A stretch of 64,000 bases of DNA from Undibacterium pigrum (GCF_003201815.1 NZ_QJKB01000001.1:1364001-1428000), one strand, 5' to 3'; shown: positions 45,179-55,901, counted from the stretch's first letter. The notes: a model not told the origin generated them from the letters alone. A program made the numbers and translations.

Positions 45179-47239
45179 ATGACCCGTAAGCTGTTTGTTA
45201 CCACTGCCCTGCCGTACGCTAATGCGCCCTTCCACCTTGGTCATATCATGGAATATATCCAGGCTGACATTTGGGTAAGGCATCAGCGAATGTCGGGTCA
45301 CGAGGTACATTTCGTCGGCGCGGATGATGCACATGGTGCACCTATCATGATTGCAGCTGAAAAAGCTGGTATCACTCCACAAGAATTTGTGGCGCAGATT
45401 GCTGCCGGACGCAAACAATACCTCGATGGCTTCCATATTCAGTTTGATAACTGGCACTCAACCGATGGTGAAGAAAACCATCAGTTGTCGCAGGACATCT
45501 ATCGCAAACTGAAATCTGCCGGTTTCATCACCAGTAAAACCATAGAACAGTTTTTTGACCCGGTCAAAAACATGTTCCTGCCCGACCGTTACATCAAGGG
45601 TGAGTGCCCTAAATGCGGCGCAAAGGATCAGTATGGTGATTCCTGCGAAGTCTGCAGCGCCGTGTATGCGCCTACAGAATTGAAAAATCCTTATTCCGTC
45701 CTGACCGGTGCGACACCGATCATGAAATCGTCTGAGCATTTCTTCTTCAAACTGTCTGATGAAAAATGTGTGGAATTCTTGCGTGGCTGGGCTTTGAAAG
45801 ACAACCGCCTGCAGTCTGAAGTAGCGAATAAATGCAAGGAATGGCTGGAAGGCGAAGGCGGTCTGGGTGACTGGGATATCAGCCGTGATGCGCCTTACTT
45901 TGGTATCGAGATTCCTGACCAACCGGGCAAGTATTTCTATGTCTGGCTGGATGCGCCTGTGGGTTACCTCGCTTCGCTGAAAAATTACTTCGGTAAAATC
46001 GGCCGTGATTACGATGCTTTCATGGCTGACCCGACGACTGAGCAAATCCATTTCATCGGCAAGGATATTACTTATTTCCATACCCTGTTCTGGCCAGCGA
46101 TGCTGAAGTTCTCTGGTTATAAAACACCAGACAATGTGTATGCGCATGGTTTTGTGACTGTCTCTGGCGAAAAAATGTCCAAGTCACGTGGCACGGGCAT
46201 TTCACCACTGCGCTATCTGGAAATAGGCATGAACCCGGAATGGCTGCGTTATTACTTCGCCGCCAAACTCAATGCCAAGGTCGAAGACCTGGACATGAAT
46301 CCGGAAGACTTCGTTGCGCGTGTCAATTCTGACCTGATCGGTAAGTACATCAACATCGCCAGCCGCGCTGCCGGTTTCATCAGCAAGCGTTTTGATGGTG
46401 TGGTAGCGACTGACTGGGCGACGGCAGATGATGCTTTCCTGAATAATCTGCGCAATGTTGCGCCAGAAATCCAGGCCTTGTTTGAAGCACGCGAATACGG
46501 CAAAGCCTTGCGCGCAGCAATGGAGCAGGCTGACTTGGTAAATGCCTATGTCGATTCCAACAAGCCCTGGGAACTGGCGAAAAAAGCAGAGAACGATGCA
46601 AAATTGCAGGAAGTCTGTAGCCGCTTGCTGGAAGCTTTCCGTATCCTGACTATCTTCCTGAAACCGGTCTTGCCACAGCTGGCAGCACAGGTAGAAGCAC
46701 AATTAAATATCGCCCCATTGCAATGGGCTGATGTTGCTACCCCATTGCCACATCATCACAAGATCAATCCTTATACGCACTTGATGCAAAGGGTGGATTT
46801 GAAGATATTTGACGACTTGTTTGATGTGCCAGCACCGGCTGCAACAACGAGTGCTGAAACTACAGAAGCTGCTGCTTCTGACATCGAAGCACTGGCCGAA
46901 GAAATCAAGATTGATGACTTTGCCAAAGTTGATCTGCGCATAGCCAAGATCGTCAATTGCGAGCATGTAGATGGTTCAGACAAGCTCTTGCGCCTGACGC
47001 TGGATGTGGGCGAAGGCCGCACCCGCAATGTGTTCTCAGGCATCAAGTCTGCTTACCAGCCAGAACAACTGATAGGCAAATTCACCGTCATGGTGGCTAA
47101 CCTGGCACCACGCAAGATGAAGTTTGGCATGTCAGAAGGCATGGTATTGGCCGCATCTGCTGCTGATGAAAAGGCTAACCCAGGCTTGTACATACTGGAA
47201 GCCTGGCCTGGTGCACAACCAGGCATGCGTGTTCGCTAA
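45179..47239 (+). CDS. metG: methionyl-tRNA synthetase
   Basis: This 686-residue class I synthetase charges tRNA-Met. [16 protein letters not shown] contains the HIGH-type motif. A zinc knuckle [19 protein letters not shown] lies near residues 140-160, and KMSKS sits in [12 protein letters not shown]. The C-terminal EMAP-II/Trbp111-like tRNA-binding domain (about 580-686) starts [15 protein letters not shown] and includes [17 protein letters not shown]. Length matches E. coli MetG (677). A GNAT gene follows after 15 bp. Confidence 0.98.
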   Translation: MTRKLFVTTALPYANAPFHLGHIMEYIQADIWVRHQRMSGHEVHFVGADDAHGAPIMIAAEKAGITPQEFVAQIAAGRKQYLDGFHIQFDNWHSTDGEENHQLSQDIYRKLKSAGFITSKTIEQFFDPVKNMFLPDRYIKGECPKCGAKDQYGDSCEVCSAVYAPTELKNPYSVLTGATPIMKSSEHFFFKLSDEKCVEFLRGWALKDNRLQSEVANKCKEWLEGEGGLGDWDISRDAPYFGIEIPDQPGKYFYVWLDAPVGYLASLKNYFGKIGRDYDAFMADPTTEQIHFIGKDITYFHTLFWPAMLKFSGYKTPDNVYAHGFVTVSGEKMSKSRGTGISPLRYLEIGMNPEWLRYYFAAKLNAKVEDLDMNPEDFVARVNSDLIGKYINIASRAAGFISKRFDGVVATDWATADDAFLNNLRNVAPEIQALFEAREYGKALRAAMEQADLVNAYVDSNKPWELAKKAENDAKLQEVCSRLLEAFRILTIFLKPVLPQLAAQVEAQLNIAPLQWADVATPLPHHHKINPYTHLMQRVDLKIFDDLFDVPAPAATTSAETTEAAASDIEALAEEIKIDDFAKVDLRIAKIVNCEHVDGSDKLLRLTLDVGEGRTRNVFSGIKSAYQPEQLIGKFTVMVANLAPRKMKFGMSEGMVLAASAADEKANPGLYILEAWPGAQPGMRVR

Positions 47240-47254
47240 CATCTAAGCCAGCGT

Positions 47255-47734
47255 ATGAATATCGTTGTTCGTGAAGCTGCCATTGAAGATGCGCAACTCA
47301 TCGCGCATCTGACCCGCACTTGCTGGACTGACAAGGTAGCCGCCACTTCCAGCGGCCACCATGAAAGCAGTGAGCGCGTCTGCAATGATTTAATGCAGGG
47401 CGGCGGCTTTGTCCTGCTGCTGGATGATGAACCAGTGGGCTCGGTACGCTGGCTGCCGCTGGATACGGAAAACAATTGCTGGGAAATGCTGCGCATGGGG
47501 GTCTTGCCTGCTTTTAGGGGTGAAGCCCTGTCACAGCATTTGCTGGAAGCAGTCATTCATGCGGCCCAGGCATCCGGCATAGAAGAATTACGCCTCGGTG
47601 TACGCAGCGACCAGCCCCGCCTGCTGGATTTGTATGCCGCATTTGAGTTTGAACTCGCGCCTGAGCTTGAGTATTCTCACGCCAATCCAAATGAGCCTCC
47701 CCCGCATGTCATGCGGCGATTCTTGAAAAATTAA
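47255..47734 (+). CDS. GNAT family N-acetyltransferase
   Basis: This 159-residue protein has the GNAT fold. The N-terminal strand is NIVVREAAIEDAQLIAHLTR, the central strand FVLLLDDEPVGSVRWLPL, and the acetyl-CoA site MGVLPAFRGEALSQHLLEA is a variant of the usual R/QxxGxG/A loop. The end is LRLGVRSDQPRLLDLYAAFEF. The acceptor substrate is unknown. It lies 15 bp after metG on the same strand and is probably cotranscribed with it. Confidence 0.87.
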   Translation: MNIVVREAAIEDAQLIAHLTRTCWTDKVAATSSGHHESSERVCNDLMQGGGFVLLLDDEPVGSVRWLPLDTENNCWEMLRMGVLPAFRGEALSQHLLEAVIHAAQASGIEELRLGVRSDQPRLLDLYAAFEFELAPELEYSHANPNEPPPHVMRRFLKN

Positions 47735-47908
47735 AGAAATCGGCATACTTGCTCATATCTAATATATTTTAGGTATACTCTTTCCCAGTTTTGTAAATGC
47801 AGGCAAATGCTGACATTCCAACAATATCGTCAGGCATAAGCTGTATTTGCACAGTCTTGGTAATAAACTTGTCCGTACCTCTGTCTATCCTGCTTTGGAA
47901 ATCCATCC

Positions 47909-49741
47909 ATGAACAGTCCTGTTAGCCCTTCCGCCATCACCTCCCCCATCCCTGCCCGTCTGGTGCAATTGCGCGCTGCCATGCAGGCGCAAGGACTGGA
48001 TGCCTATATCGTGCCGTCCTCCGATCCGCATCTGTCTGAATATCTGCCTGACCGCTGGCAAGGGCGCAGCTATTTCTCGGGCTTTACCGGCTCGGTAGGT
48101 ACGCTGGTCGTTACGGCTGATTTCGCAGGCCTCTGGGTAGACAGCCGCTACTGGAGCTCAGCAGAAACAGAACTGGCGCCGACTGGCATCAAGATGATGA
48201 AAATCGCATCTGCTGCAGCCACCCTGTACATAGACTGGCTGGCCAGCAATTTGCAGCCCGGACAAACGGTGGGTGTAGATGGTGCAGTATTGGGTCTGGC
48301 AACTGCCAGGGCCCTGGAACGGGCCTTAAAAAGCAAGGACATTACATTCAATACCAGCCATGATCTTTTGGACAAGGTATGGAGCGAACGCCCCAGCCTG
48401 CCGCAGGCTGCAATTTATGAACATGCAGCACCTTATGCCGTAGTCTCCCGCGCCGATAAGCTGGCGATGATACGCGAACAGATGCGCAGCAAAAATGCAG
48501 GCTGGCACTTTGTGTCCACGGTCGATGACCTGGCCTGGATTTTCAATTTGCGTGGCGCTGATGTCAGCTATAACCCGGTCTTTGTTGGGCATGCCCTGAT
48601 CAGCCAGACTGAGGCAAAACTGTTTGTCTCCACAGGCAAAGTCCCGGCAGAACTGGCGACCATACTAGCAAAAGATGGCGTCAGTCTGTCAGACTACGGC
48701 GAAGCTGCCTCTGCACTGGCGGCTCTGCCAGCAGACAGCAGCATCATGATAGACCCGCGCAGGATCACTTATGGTTTCCGCCAAAGTATTCCGGCCGGAG
48801 TTAAAGTCATCGAAGCCATCAACCCTTCTGTATTTGCCAAATCCCGCAAGACTGCAGAAGAAGCACAATTTGTGCGTGAATCCATGGAACAGGATGGCGC
48901 AGCGCTGTGTGAATTCTTCACCTGGCTTGAAGGTGCCTTGGGCAAGCAGCGCATCACTGAGCTGACCATAGATGAAGAAATCTGTGCTGCCCGTGCGCGC
49001 CAGCCACACTTTGTTTCACCCAGTTTTAATACCATCGCTGGCTTCAATGCCAACGGTGCCATGCCGCATTATCGTGCGACCAAAGAATCGCATTCCGTCA
49101 TTGAAGGTGACGGCCTGTTGCTTATCGACTCTGGTGGACAATACCTGAATGGTACGACGGACATCACCCGCGTCGTTCCTGTAGGCCAGGTATCAGAAGC
49201 GCAAAAACGTGACTTTACCCTGGTCTTGAAGGGAATGATCAACCTTTCGCAAATGCGTTACCCACGCGGCACCTTGTCACCCATGCTTGATACCGTAGCC
49301 CGCGCTCCTATCTGGGCTGACGGCGTTAACTATGGTCATGGCACAGGTCACGGCGTAGGCTATTTCCTGAATGTGCATGAAGGCCCACAAAGCATTTCCC
49401 CTGCAATAGCAGAAGCGCATATGGCGATGGAACCTGGCATGATTACTTCGAATGAACCTGGCATCTACCGCCCTGGCAAATGGGGCGTGCGCATAGAAAA
49501 CCTGCTGCTGAACGTGCCAGCCATGCAGACCGAATTTGGCGAGTACCTGGAATTTGAAACACTCACGCTCTGCCCTATAGATACTCGCTGCATCACGATA
49601 GAGTTAATGCGTGAAGACGAAGTCAAATGGATCAATGATTACCATGCGACCGTCTTGCAACGCCTGTCACCACGCGTCAGCGGTGCGGCGCTGGAATGGC
49701 TGAAAGAAAGGACTCAGCCTCTGTTGCGTTCAGCCAGCTAA
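47909..49741 (+). CDS. Xaa-Pro aminopeptidase family protein (M24B)
   Basis: This 610-residue cytosolic metallopeptidase has the three-domain architecture of eukaryote-type aminopeptidase P. It opens AQGLDAYIVPSSDPHLSEYLP and has a second creatinase-like domain. The pita-bread catalytic domain has metal ligands in LLIDSGGQYLNGTTDITRV (two Asp), GHGTGHGVGYFLNVHEGP (His) and NEPGIYRPGKWGVRIENLL (Glu). It removes N-terminal residues ahead of proline. A C-terminal peptidase_M24_C segment is present. Length is normal for the long form (about 600). Confidence 0.93.
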   Translation: MNSPVSPSAITSPIPARLVQLRAAMQAQGLDAYIVPSSDPHLSEYLPDRWQGRSYFSGFTGSVGTLVVTADFAGLWVDSRYWSSAETELAPTGIKMMKIASAAATLYIDWLASNLQPGQTVGVDGAVLGLATARALERALKSKDITFNTSHDLLDKVWSERPSLPQAAIYEHAAPYAVVSRADKLAMIREQMRSKNAGWHFVSTVDDLAWIFNLRGADVSYNPVFVGHALISQTEAKLFVSTGKVPAELATILAKDGVSLSDYGEAASALAALPADSSIMIDPRRITYGFRQSIPAGVKVIEAINPSVFAKSRKTAEEAQFVRESMEQDGAALCEFFTWLEGALGKQRITELTIDEEICAARARQPHFVSPSFNTIAGFNANGAMPHYRATKESHSVIEGDGLLLIDSGGQYLNGTTDITRVVPVGQVSEAQKRDFTLVLKGMINLSQMRYPRGTLSPMLDTVARAPIWADGVNYGHGTGHGVGYFLNVHEGPQSISPAIAEAHMAMEPGMITSNEPGIYRPGKWGVRIENLLLNVPAMQTEFGEYLEFETLTLCPIDTRCITIELMREDEVKWINDYHATVLQRLSPRVSGAALEWLKERTQPLLRSAS

Positions 49742-49813
49742 TAAACTGAAAGTCTTACTTGCCTGCAGCCTTGGCGGCGGGTGGTCATTAATATCTATGT
49801 AAAGAGGCAGGCG

Positions 49814-50053
49814 ATGGAAGACAGCAAACTTTTGCAGGGCAGGAATTTTCATAATGTGGATCTGACTGGCTCAAACTTCGGCCAGGTTCAATTACGCGGC
49901 AGTAATTTCCGCAGCGTAGATATGGAAGGCTGCCGCTTCGCGGATATCTCCTTCAAGGACGTACTCATAGAAAGCAGTGAGCTGTCTGGCATGAAAATTA
50001 ATGGCATACTGGTATCTGAACTGTTACACGTATATCAGCAAAGCAAAAAATAA
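49814..50053 (+). CDS. small pentapeptide-repeat-like protein
   Basis: This 79-residue protein has consecutive pentapeptide-type units (NFHNV DLTGS NFGQV QLRGS NFRSV DMEGC RFADI SFKDV), which would form one short right-handed beta-helix. The tail GMKINGILVSELLHVYQQ is helical. The start at 49814 (ATG with AGAGG upstream) is preferred over an earlier GTG. Function unknown; the family often serves in protein-protein interaction. A terminator hairpin starts at its stop codon. Confidence 0.78.
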   Translation: MEDSKLLQGRNFHNVDLTGSNFGQVQLRGSNFRSVDMEGCRFADISFKDVLIESSELSGMKINGILVSELLHVYQQSKK

Positions 50054-50082
50054 GAAAAGCCGCATATGCGGCTTTTCTTATG
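50053..50082. terminator. Bidirectional terminator between the pentapeptide-like gene and phoR
   Basis: A perfect inverted repeat AAGAAAAGCCGCAT / ATGCGGCTTTTCTT lies between convergent genes, with T-rich tails on either strand. Confidence 0.85.
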
Positions 50083-50096
50083 TTGGAACCCTGCTT

Positions 50097-51389
50097 TTAT
50101 ACACTGATTGCTGAAACCGGAAACTGTACGCAGAACTTACTGCCTACATCCGGCGTAGATTCAATCAGTAAATTCGCCTTGTGCCTCAGCAGCACATGTT
50201 TGACGATCGCCAGGCCCAGGCCTGTTCCCTGGGTCTCGCGCGAACGGCTTTTATCGACGCGGTAAAACCGTTCGGTCAGGCGCGAGATATGCTCAGCACT
50301 GATGCCTATGCCATCGTCCTGTACCGCAAATTTAGGGCCATTCGCAGTATCTATCCAGCATATCCTGATATTGCCGTTCTCTGGCGTATAGCGGATCGCA
50401 TTCGTGACCAGATTGGTCAGTGCACTGCGGATTTCATCATTACTGCCGCGTATGTCGGGACCTGTGCATTCCAGCGTAATTTTGTGCTTGCCGGCAGACA
50501 GGGCATGCGCCTCCTGTAATATCTGCTCCAACAAACCGAGCATGCTGATACGCTCTGGCCGAGGTGGGTAATCAACCGACTCCAGCCTGGTCAGGGTCAG
50601 CATGTCTTCTACCAGGCGCTGCATACGCTCACCCTGCTCTGTCATCAGTTTCAGATGCATATTACGGGTATGGCTATCGAGGTCGTCCTGCATGGAAGCG
50701 ATTTCCAGGAAACCATTGATGACCGTCAATGGAGTACGCAATTCATGTGAGGCGTTGGCGATAAAGTCGCGTCGCATCATGTCTATGCGTTCTGATTCAG
50801 TCACATCATGAGTCACCAGAATCTGGCGGCGGTTTTCAAACGGGATGATGTGGGCAATCAGCTTGCGGTCGCGGAAAGACAGTGTCAATGGTGTTTCGTA
50901 GCGACCGAGGATAATATAATCCATGAATTCCGGGCTGCGTACCAAGTTGGTCACGCGCATGCCCTTGTCCTGCGCATGGCTCAGGCCCAGATGGCTTTCT
51001 GCTGCCGGGTTACACCATTCCAGAAATAGCACGTCATCCATGATGACGACACCATCTGGCAAAAGCGTCATGGCCTGGCGAAAACGTGCCAGCCACTCTG
51101 CCAGTTCAGCCTGGTTTTTTTCATCATCACGACGCAATTTATAAAGGCGTGAAAAAATATCTGTCCAGGCGCCCCAGCCATCAGGCAGGCGTGAACTATT
51201 GGGATTATCCAGCCAGTCAGCCAGGCGCTGCAAATAAAATAGCTGGACGCAAAACAGGGTCACCATACCGATCAGGCCTAACACCAAACCTGTTACCGGG
51301 CCCCATATATACATAGCAGATGCGGCTCCCATGAGAACCAGGACGATACGTACAAATGCAGAAATCCAGAAAATAAGGCGTGGAGACAT
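50097..51389 (-). CDS. phoR: phosphate regulon sensor histidine kinase PhoR
   Basis: This 430-residue sensor kinase phosphorylates PhoB under phosphate limitation. Two membrane helices (about 8-50) are followed by a charged linker, a PAS domain (FRQAMTLLPDGVVIMDDVLFLEWCN) and the HisKA motif FIANASHELRTPLTVINGFLE. The HATPase domain includes TNLVTNAIRYTPENG, VQDDGIGISAEHISRLTERFYRVD and SRETQGTGLGLAIVKH. Length matches E. coli PhoR (431). It is the last gene of the pst-pho run, 170 bp after phoB, with two hairpins in that gap. Confidence 0.97.
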   Translation of the reverse strand: MSPRLIFWISAFVRIVLVLMGAASAMYIWGPVTGLVLGLIGMVTLFCVQLFYLQRLADWLDNPNSSRLPDGWGAWTDIFSRLYKLRRDDEKNQAELAEWLARFRQAMTLLPDGVVIMDDVLFLEWCNPAAESHLGLSHAQDKGMRVTNLVRSPEFMDYIILGRYETPLTLSFRDRKLIAHIIPFENRRQILVTHDVTESERIDMMRRDFIANASHELRTPLTVINGFLEIASMQDDLDSHTRNMHLKLMTEQGERMQRLVEDMLTLTRLESVDYPPRPERISMLGLLEQILQEAHALSAGKHKITLECTGPDIRGSNDEIRSALTNLVTNAIRYTPENGNIRICWIDTANGPKFAVQDDGIGISAEHISRLTERFYRVDKSRSRETQGTGLGLAIVKHVLLRHKANLLIESTPDVGSKFCVQFPVSAISV

Positions 51390-51485
51390 AATGGGTCCTG
51401 AGGGTCCTCAGTAATTGCTTGAAATGTAATGCACAATTGCAATGATAAAGGTTTTGCTGATATCAGTGAGCAATGTTTGCAGTCA

Positions 51486-51536
51486 ATTCCCAAACAGGGA
51501 ATGCACTGCCACACTGCATACAGGCTATGCAGTGTG
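51486..51536 (-). other. Two hairpins in the phoB-phoR gap
   Basis: One is ATTCCC / GGGAAT (51486-51501). The other is a perfect 11-bp repeat CACACTGCATA / TATGCAGTGTG at 51510-51536. Neither has a T tract, so they look more like mRNA-processing or stabilising structures than terminators. They lie on the minus-strand transcript between phoB and phoR. Confidence 0.55.
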
Positions 51537-51559
51537 CTATAAACAGCCCGGGTGCCAGT

Positions 51560-52249
51560 TTATTTTTCAGACAGCATGTAGCCAACGCTACGCACAGTCT
51601 TGATCAGCGACTCGGCATTCTTCAAGACCTTGCGAAGGCGCAGTACATGGACGTCTACCGTACGCTCTTCGATGACGACATGGTCGCCCCAGACTTTGTC
51701 GAGTAACTGGCTGCGTGAAAATACGCGCTCAGGATGTGCCATGAAGAACTTCAACAGTTTATATTCGGCGTGGCCGATATCAACCTTGTTGTCGTCTATC
51801 TTAACGGTACAACTGACCGGATCGAGCACCACCGTGCCTGCTGTCAGAGCAGTCTGCGCGTGCTCTGGGCTCTTGCGGCGCAACAGTGCCTTGATCCTGG
51901 CAGTCAGTTCACGTGGAGAGAAAGGCTTGGTGACATAATCATCAGCGCCATGATCCAGGCCAGCGATCTTGTCTTCTTCCATGCTTTTTGCAGTCAGCAT
52001 GATGACGGGGATTTCGTTAAACTGACGGTCTGAGCGTATCTTGGACAAAAGACGCAAACCACTCTGATCCGGCAACATCCAGTCCAGCAAAATCAATTGC
52101 GGGGTGCGACGCTGCAAATACTCCCAGGCTTCAGCCGTCGTGTTGACGGCAAAAGTATTCCAGCCTGCTGCACGCAGGGAAAAACTGACCAGTTCTACGA
52201 TTGCCGGTTCATCTTCTACGATGAGTATTGTTGTGTCTGTAGCCATCAT
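51560..52249 (-). CDS. phoB: phosphate regulon response regulator PhoB
   Basis: This 229-residue OmpR-family regulator activates Pho promoters. The receiver domain shows ILIVEDEPAIVELV with the acidic pair, LILLDWMLPDQSG with the phosphoacceptor Asp, and VTKPFSPREL with the switch Lys. The C-terminal winged helix contains EYKLLKFFMAHPERVFSRSQLL and ERTVDVHVLRLRK. Length matches E. coli PhoB (229). It is separated from phoU by 6 bp. The first of two adjacent ATGs is used. Confidence 0.98.
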   Translation of the reverse strand: MMATDTTILIVEDEPAIVELVSFSLRAAGWNTFAVNTTAEAWEYLQRRTPQLILLDWMLPDQSGLRLLSKIRSDRQFNEIPVIMLTAKSMEEDKIAGLDHGADDYVTKPFSPRELTARIKALLRRKSPEHAQTALTAGTVVLDPVSCTVKIDDNKVDIGHAEYKLLKFFMAHPERVFSRSQLLDKVWGDHVVIEERTVDVHVLRLRKVLKNAESLIKTVRSVGYMLSEK

Positions 52250-52255
52250 TAATAA

Positions 52256-52966
52256 TTAATTCTGTTGTTCCTGCTTGCTTGCTACATAGTCTGAATGACG
52301 GATGTCCTTGCCTTCAACGATATAAATCGTATGTTCGGCAATGTTCTTGGCATGGTCACCAATACGTTCTATCGCCTTGGCAACCCACAATGCATCAAGA
52401 GAAGATGATATCGTACTTGGATCTTCCATCATGAAAGTAATCAGATTACGCATGATGGAGCGGAAATCATTGTCGATCAGCGCATCCTGGGCAATCAATT
52501 GCACAGCCTTGTCACCATCGAGGCGGGCAAAAGCATCGAGAGACTGGTGCAACATGTCTGCCACACTGCTGGCCAGTACGCGCACGGTCTCATAGCCGCT
52601 AAACATGGGTACGCCACGCTTGGTAGTCGCAGCATCCCTTGAGATACGCGCAATTTTAGTCGATTCATCGCCTATGCGCTCAAGATCCGTGATGACCTTG
52701 CCAGTCGCCATGACAGTACGCAAGTCATTTGCTGCTGGCTGGCGTTTGACGATGAGGTGGCTGCACATGTCATCCAGCGCCACTTCGAGGCGATTGACTT
52801 CGAGGTCAGACTGGATCACTGCTTCTGCCTGAACTGCATTACCGGTACGGAAGCAGGACATAGCATCGTGAAAATGGCTTTCCACCAAGCCGCCCATCAA
52901 CAAGACCTTGGAGCGTATTGTCTCCAGGTCCATATCATATTGTTTTGAAGAGTGTTCGCCTGTCAC
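52256..52966 (-). CDS. phoU: phosphate signalling protein PhoU
   Basis: This 236-residue protein couples the Pst transporter to PhoR and keeps the regulon off when phosphate is plentiful. Two three-helix PhoU repeats are present, with metal-binding motifs DLERIGDESTKIARI and ERIGDHAKNIAEHTIY. Start: the GTG at 52966 is chosen because AGGAGA precedes it and the product begins VTGEHSSKQYDMDLETIRSKV, typical for betaproteobacterial PhoU; the open frame extends further upstream without support. A strong hairpin lies between it and pstB. Confidence 0.96.
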   Translation of the reverse strand: MTGEHSSKQYDMDLETIRSKVLLMGGLVESHFHDAMSCFRTGNAVQAEAVIQSDLEVNRLEVALDDMCSHLIVKRQPAANDLRTVMATGKVITDLERIGDESTKIARISRDAATTKRGVPMFSGYETVRVLASSVADMLHQSLDAFARLDGDKAVQLIAQDALIDNDFRSIMRNLITFMMEDPSTISSSLDALWVAKAIERIGDHAKNIAEHTIYIVEGKDIRHSDYVASKQEQQN

Positions 52967-53054
52967 AGGTTTCTCCTGAATGCGCAATTGCAAAATATAA
53001 ATGTAAACGTCGCTGTTTTATGTAACCTGTTCAGGCTACATATATGCAGCATCG

Positions 53055-53080
53055 CTTATCCATGCCTTGACATGGATAAG
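53055..53080 (-). other. Strong intercistronic hairpin between pstB and phoU
   Basis: A perfect 10-bp inverted repeat CTTATCCATG / CATGGATAAG with a 6-nt loop and no T tract. It could protect the upstream pst mRNA or reduce read-through into phoU-phoB-phoR. Function is inference. Confidence 0.6.
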
Positions 53081-53100
53081 CATGCGCGGTGCGTCGTCTG

Positions 53101-53880
53101 TTAGCCGAAACGGCCAGTAATATAGTCTTGAGTTTCTTTCTTCACAGGGTTCATGAAGATATGATCAGTCTCACCAAATTCGACCAGCTCACCCAGGTAC
53201 ATATAGGCAGTGTAGTCAGAGCAACGCGCTGCCTGCTGCATATTATGGGTAACGATGGCGATGGTGTATTCCTCTTTCAACTCATTGATCAGTTCTTCGA
53301 TCTTGACTGTAGAGATAGGATCCAGTGCTGAAGTTGGCTCATCCAGCAGCAAGACTTCAGGCTTCACGGCTACGCCACGGGCGATACACAGACGCTGCTG
53401 CTGACCACCAGAGAGACTCAAACCGCTCTTGTTGAGTTTGTCTTTGACTTCTGTCCAGATCGCGGCTTTTTTCAAGGCCCACTCAACGCGCTCATCCATC
53501 TCGCCCTTGGACAGGTTTTCATACAAACGCACGCCAAACGCGATATTGTCATACACCGACATAGGGAAAGGTGTTGGCTTCTGGAACACCATGCCTACGC
53601 GGGCACGCAACAGGTTGATGTCCTGATCTGCATCCAGGATATTCTTGCCGTTATAAATAATGCTGCCCTCTGCGCGCTGGCCTGGATACAGGTCATACAT
53701 GCGGTTCAGGGTACGCAATAAAGTCGATTTGCCGCAACCGGATGGGCCGATGAAAGCAGTGACTTTTTTGTCGTAAATATTCAGATTGATATCGCGCAGG
53801 CTGCGTGTTGCACCGTAAAAGAAATTCAGCCCGCCGATTTCGATTGCTTTTTTCTGTTGATTGTCTTGTAGAGTAGTCAT
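53101..53880 (-). CDS. pstB: phosphate ABC transporter ATP-binding protein PstB
   Basis: This 259-residue ATPase energises high-affinity phosphate import. Walker A is [17 protein letters not shown], the ABC signature [17 protein letters not shown], and Walker [14 protein letters not shown] followed by the H-loop IVTHNM. The family-specific [21 protein letters not shown] is present. Length equals that of E. coli PstB (257). It lies 11 bp after pstA. Confidence 0.98.
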   Translation of the reverse strand: MTTLQDNQQKKAIEIGGLNFFYGATRSLRDINLNIYDKKVTAFIGPSGCGKSTLLRTLNRMYDLYPGQRAEGSIIYNGKNILDADQDINLLRARVGMVFQKPTPFPMSVYDNIAFGVRLYENLSKGEMDERVEWALKKAAIWTEVKDKLNKSGLSLSGGQQQRLCIARGVAVKPEVLLLDEPTSALDPISTVKIEELINELKEEYTIAIVTHNMQQAARCSDYTAYMYLGELVEFGETDHIFMNPVKKETQDYITGRFG

Positions 53881-53891
53881 ATCGAGGCCAA

Positions 53892-54764
53892 TTAATGCTG
53901 TGTTTTTTGGTTAAACAAAGTACGCGATAAAATATTCAAACCGAGGACGCTGAAGGTGATCAGCAATGCGCCGCCCCAGGCCAGTTCACGCCAGTTGTCG
54001 TACGGGCTCATGGCGAACTGATAAATCACCACCGGCAAATTCGCCATAGGCTGGTTCATATTGCTGCTGAAGAACTGGTTATTCAAGGCCGTGAATAGTA
54101 AAGGTGCAGTCTCACCAGAGATACGTGCTACTGCCAGCAAGATGCCAGTAACCACGCCCGCTTTAACGGCACGCAAACGTATCATCAGGGCGACCTTCCA
54201 GCGTGGTGCGCCCAGTGCAAATGCCGCTTCACGCAAGCTTGCAGGCACCAGGCCCAGCATATTGTCCGTAGTACGAACCACCACAGGAATAGCGATAAGG
54301 GAAATCGCAATACTGCCAGCCCAGCCTGAGAAGTGTTTGACGTTGGCGACATAAATCGCATACACGAACAAACCAACCACGATGGATGGGGCCGACAACA
54401 TGATGTCAGTCACAAAACGTGTTACACCACCAAACCAGCTTTTATCACCATATTCTGCCAGGTAGATACCCGCCAGAATACCGATGGGTGTAGATATCAG
54501 CGTAGCGATACCTACCATCACGAAACTGCCGAAGATGGCATTCATCAAACCGCCGCCATCACTGCCTGGTGCCGGTGTGGATTCTGTGAACATGGCAAAA
54601 GTAATTGCCGAAGAACCCTTGAGCAACAAGGTAAACAGGATCCACATCAAAAAGAACACACCCAGCGCCATGGCGATGGAGGATAAGGTAATACCTATTT
54701 TATGCATCAGCACACGCCGGCGATATACCGGGTTGCTGGCAGATTGCATCGTAGAATTTTCCAT
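53892..54764 (-). CDS. pstA: phosphate ABC transporter permease PstA
   Basis: This 290-residue permease has six predicted helices. The EAA-type loop is [21 protein letters not shown]. Other PstA-typical segments are [15 protein letters not shown] [15 protein letters not shown] and [17 protein letters not shown]. Length matches the E. coli protein (296). It starts 2 bp after the pstC stop, so the two are translationally coupled. Confidence 0.97.
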   Translation of the reverse strand: MENSTMQSASNPVYRRRVLMHKIGITLSSIAMALGVFFLMWILFTLLLKGSSAITFAMFTESTPAPGSDGGGLMNAIFGSFVMVGIATLISTPIGILAGIYLAEYGDKSWFGGVTRFVTDIMLSAPSIVVGLFVYAIYVANVKHFSGWAGSIAISLIAIPVVVRTTDNMLGLVPASLREAAFALGAPRWKVALMIRLRAVKAGVVTGILLAVARISGETAPLLFTALNNQFFSSNMNQPMANLPVVIYQFAMSPYDNWRELAWGGALLITFSVLGLNILSRTLFNQKTQH

Positions 54765-54766
54765 TA

Positions 54767-55813
54767 TTATTTTGCCCCTTCTTTACGTGACAGGCCCAGC
54801 AACATCAGCTTCGCTGCGGACAACACGATGAAAGTAATCACGAACAGTATCAAGCCCAGCAGGAACAGTGAAGATGTGTGCAATGGTGTTTCAGCTTCGG
54901 CAAATTCATTTGCCAGTGTCGAGGCAATACTGTTACCTGCGGCAAACAGAGACCAGGACAAGTGATGGGAATTACCGATCACGAAAGTAATCGCCATGGT
55001 TTCACCCAGCGCACGGCCCAGGCCCAGCATGACGCCACCGACCACACCAATTTTCGTATAAGGCAAAACGATTTTGCGTACTACTTCCCACTTGGTGCAA
55101 CCCAGGCCGTATGCAGATTCTTTCAAGACTGGCGGTACGACTTCAAACACGTCGCGCATTACAGAAGAAATGAAAGGGATGATCATGATAGCCAGAATCA
55201 CACCAGCTGCCAGGATACCCATGCCTATCATGGGGCCAGAGAACAGTACACCTATCACTGGCAACTTGCCCAGTGTAGCGGCCAAAGCTGGCTGCACATA
55301 TTGAGAAAACAGCGGAGCAAATACAAACAGGCCCCACATGCCGTAAATAATACTAGGTACACCAGCCAGCAATTCAATCGCCGTACCCAATGGGCGTTTC
55401 AGCCAGTTAGGGCAAATCTCAGTCAGGAACAAGGCAATACCAAAACTGACCGGGAAAGCAATCAGCAAAGCGATGATGGATGTTACCAGCGTACCGACGA
55501 TGGCGATCATACCGCCAAATTTGTCATTGACCGGGTCCCACTCTATGGTCCAGATAAATGGCAAACCAAATTCCTTCATGGCCGGAATGGCACGCAGGAA
55601 TAAAGAAATAATGATACCGACCAGCACTACCAGCACAAGAGCGGCGAAAGTGAAGGTCAGTTTATGAAAAAAGAAATCTTGCCAACGCTGGCGGCGCATT
55701 ACTGCTGCCATTTTCGCAGGGTCGATCTGGTCGGCCTGATGCTTTATTGCGTTTGCGGCGGGTGGGATTGCAGTTGGTGCAGTCATGTTGACGGAGGACA
55801 TTTGGCTGGTCAT
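54767..55813 (-). CDS. pstC: phosphate ABC transporter permease PstC
   Basis: This permease of about 348 residues has six core helices after a cytosolic N-terminal extension. It contains [40 protein letters not shown] and the EAA loop [33 protein letters not shown] also matches the PstC family. The start is uncertain: ATG at 55813 or 55801, or a GTG at 55828. It follows pstS after about 90 bp. Confidence 0.96.
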   Translation of the reverse strand: MTSQMSSVNMTAPTAIPPAANAIKHQADQIDPAKMAAVMRRQRWQDFFFHKLTFTFAALVLVVLVGIIISLFLRAIPAMKEFGLPFIWTIEWDPVNDKFGGMIAIVGTLVTSIIALLIAFPVSFGIALFLTEICPNWLKRPLGTAIELLAGVPSIIYGMWGLFVFAPLFSQYVQPALAATLGKLPVIGVLFSGPMIGMGILAAGVILAIMIIPFISSVMRDVFEVVPPVLKESAYGLGCTKWEVVRKIVLPYTKIGVVGGVMLGLGRALGETMAITFVIGNSHHLSWSLFAAGNSIASTLANEFAEAETPLHTSSLFLLGLILFVITFIVLSAAKLMLLGLSRKEGAK

Positions 55814-55901
55814 GGGTGTCTTTTCCACCGGAGGGTAATCCGGATAGTTCCGGATTACCTCGATCGTTTAGTTCAATGTATGAACAGATTCAAACTTTTT
55901 A

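Noticed and set aside
54333-55603. Plus-strand frames opposite pstA and pstC
   Set aside because: They are rich in His, Gln and Arg as expected for antisense of membrane-protein codons; no domain recognised.
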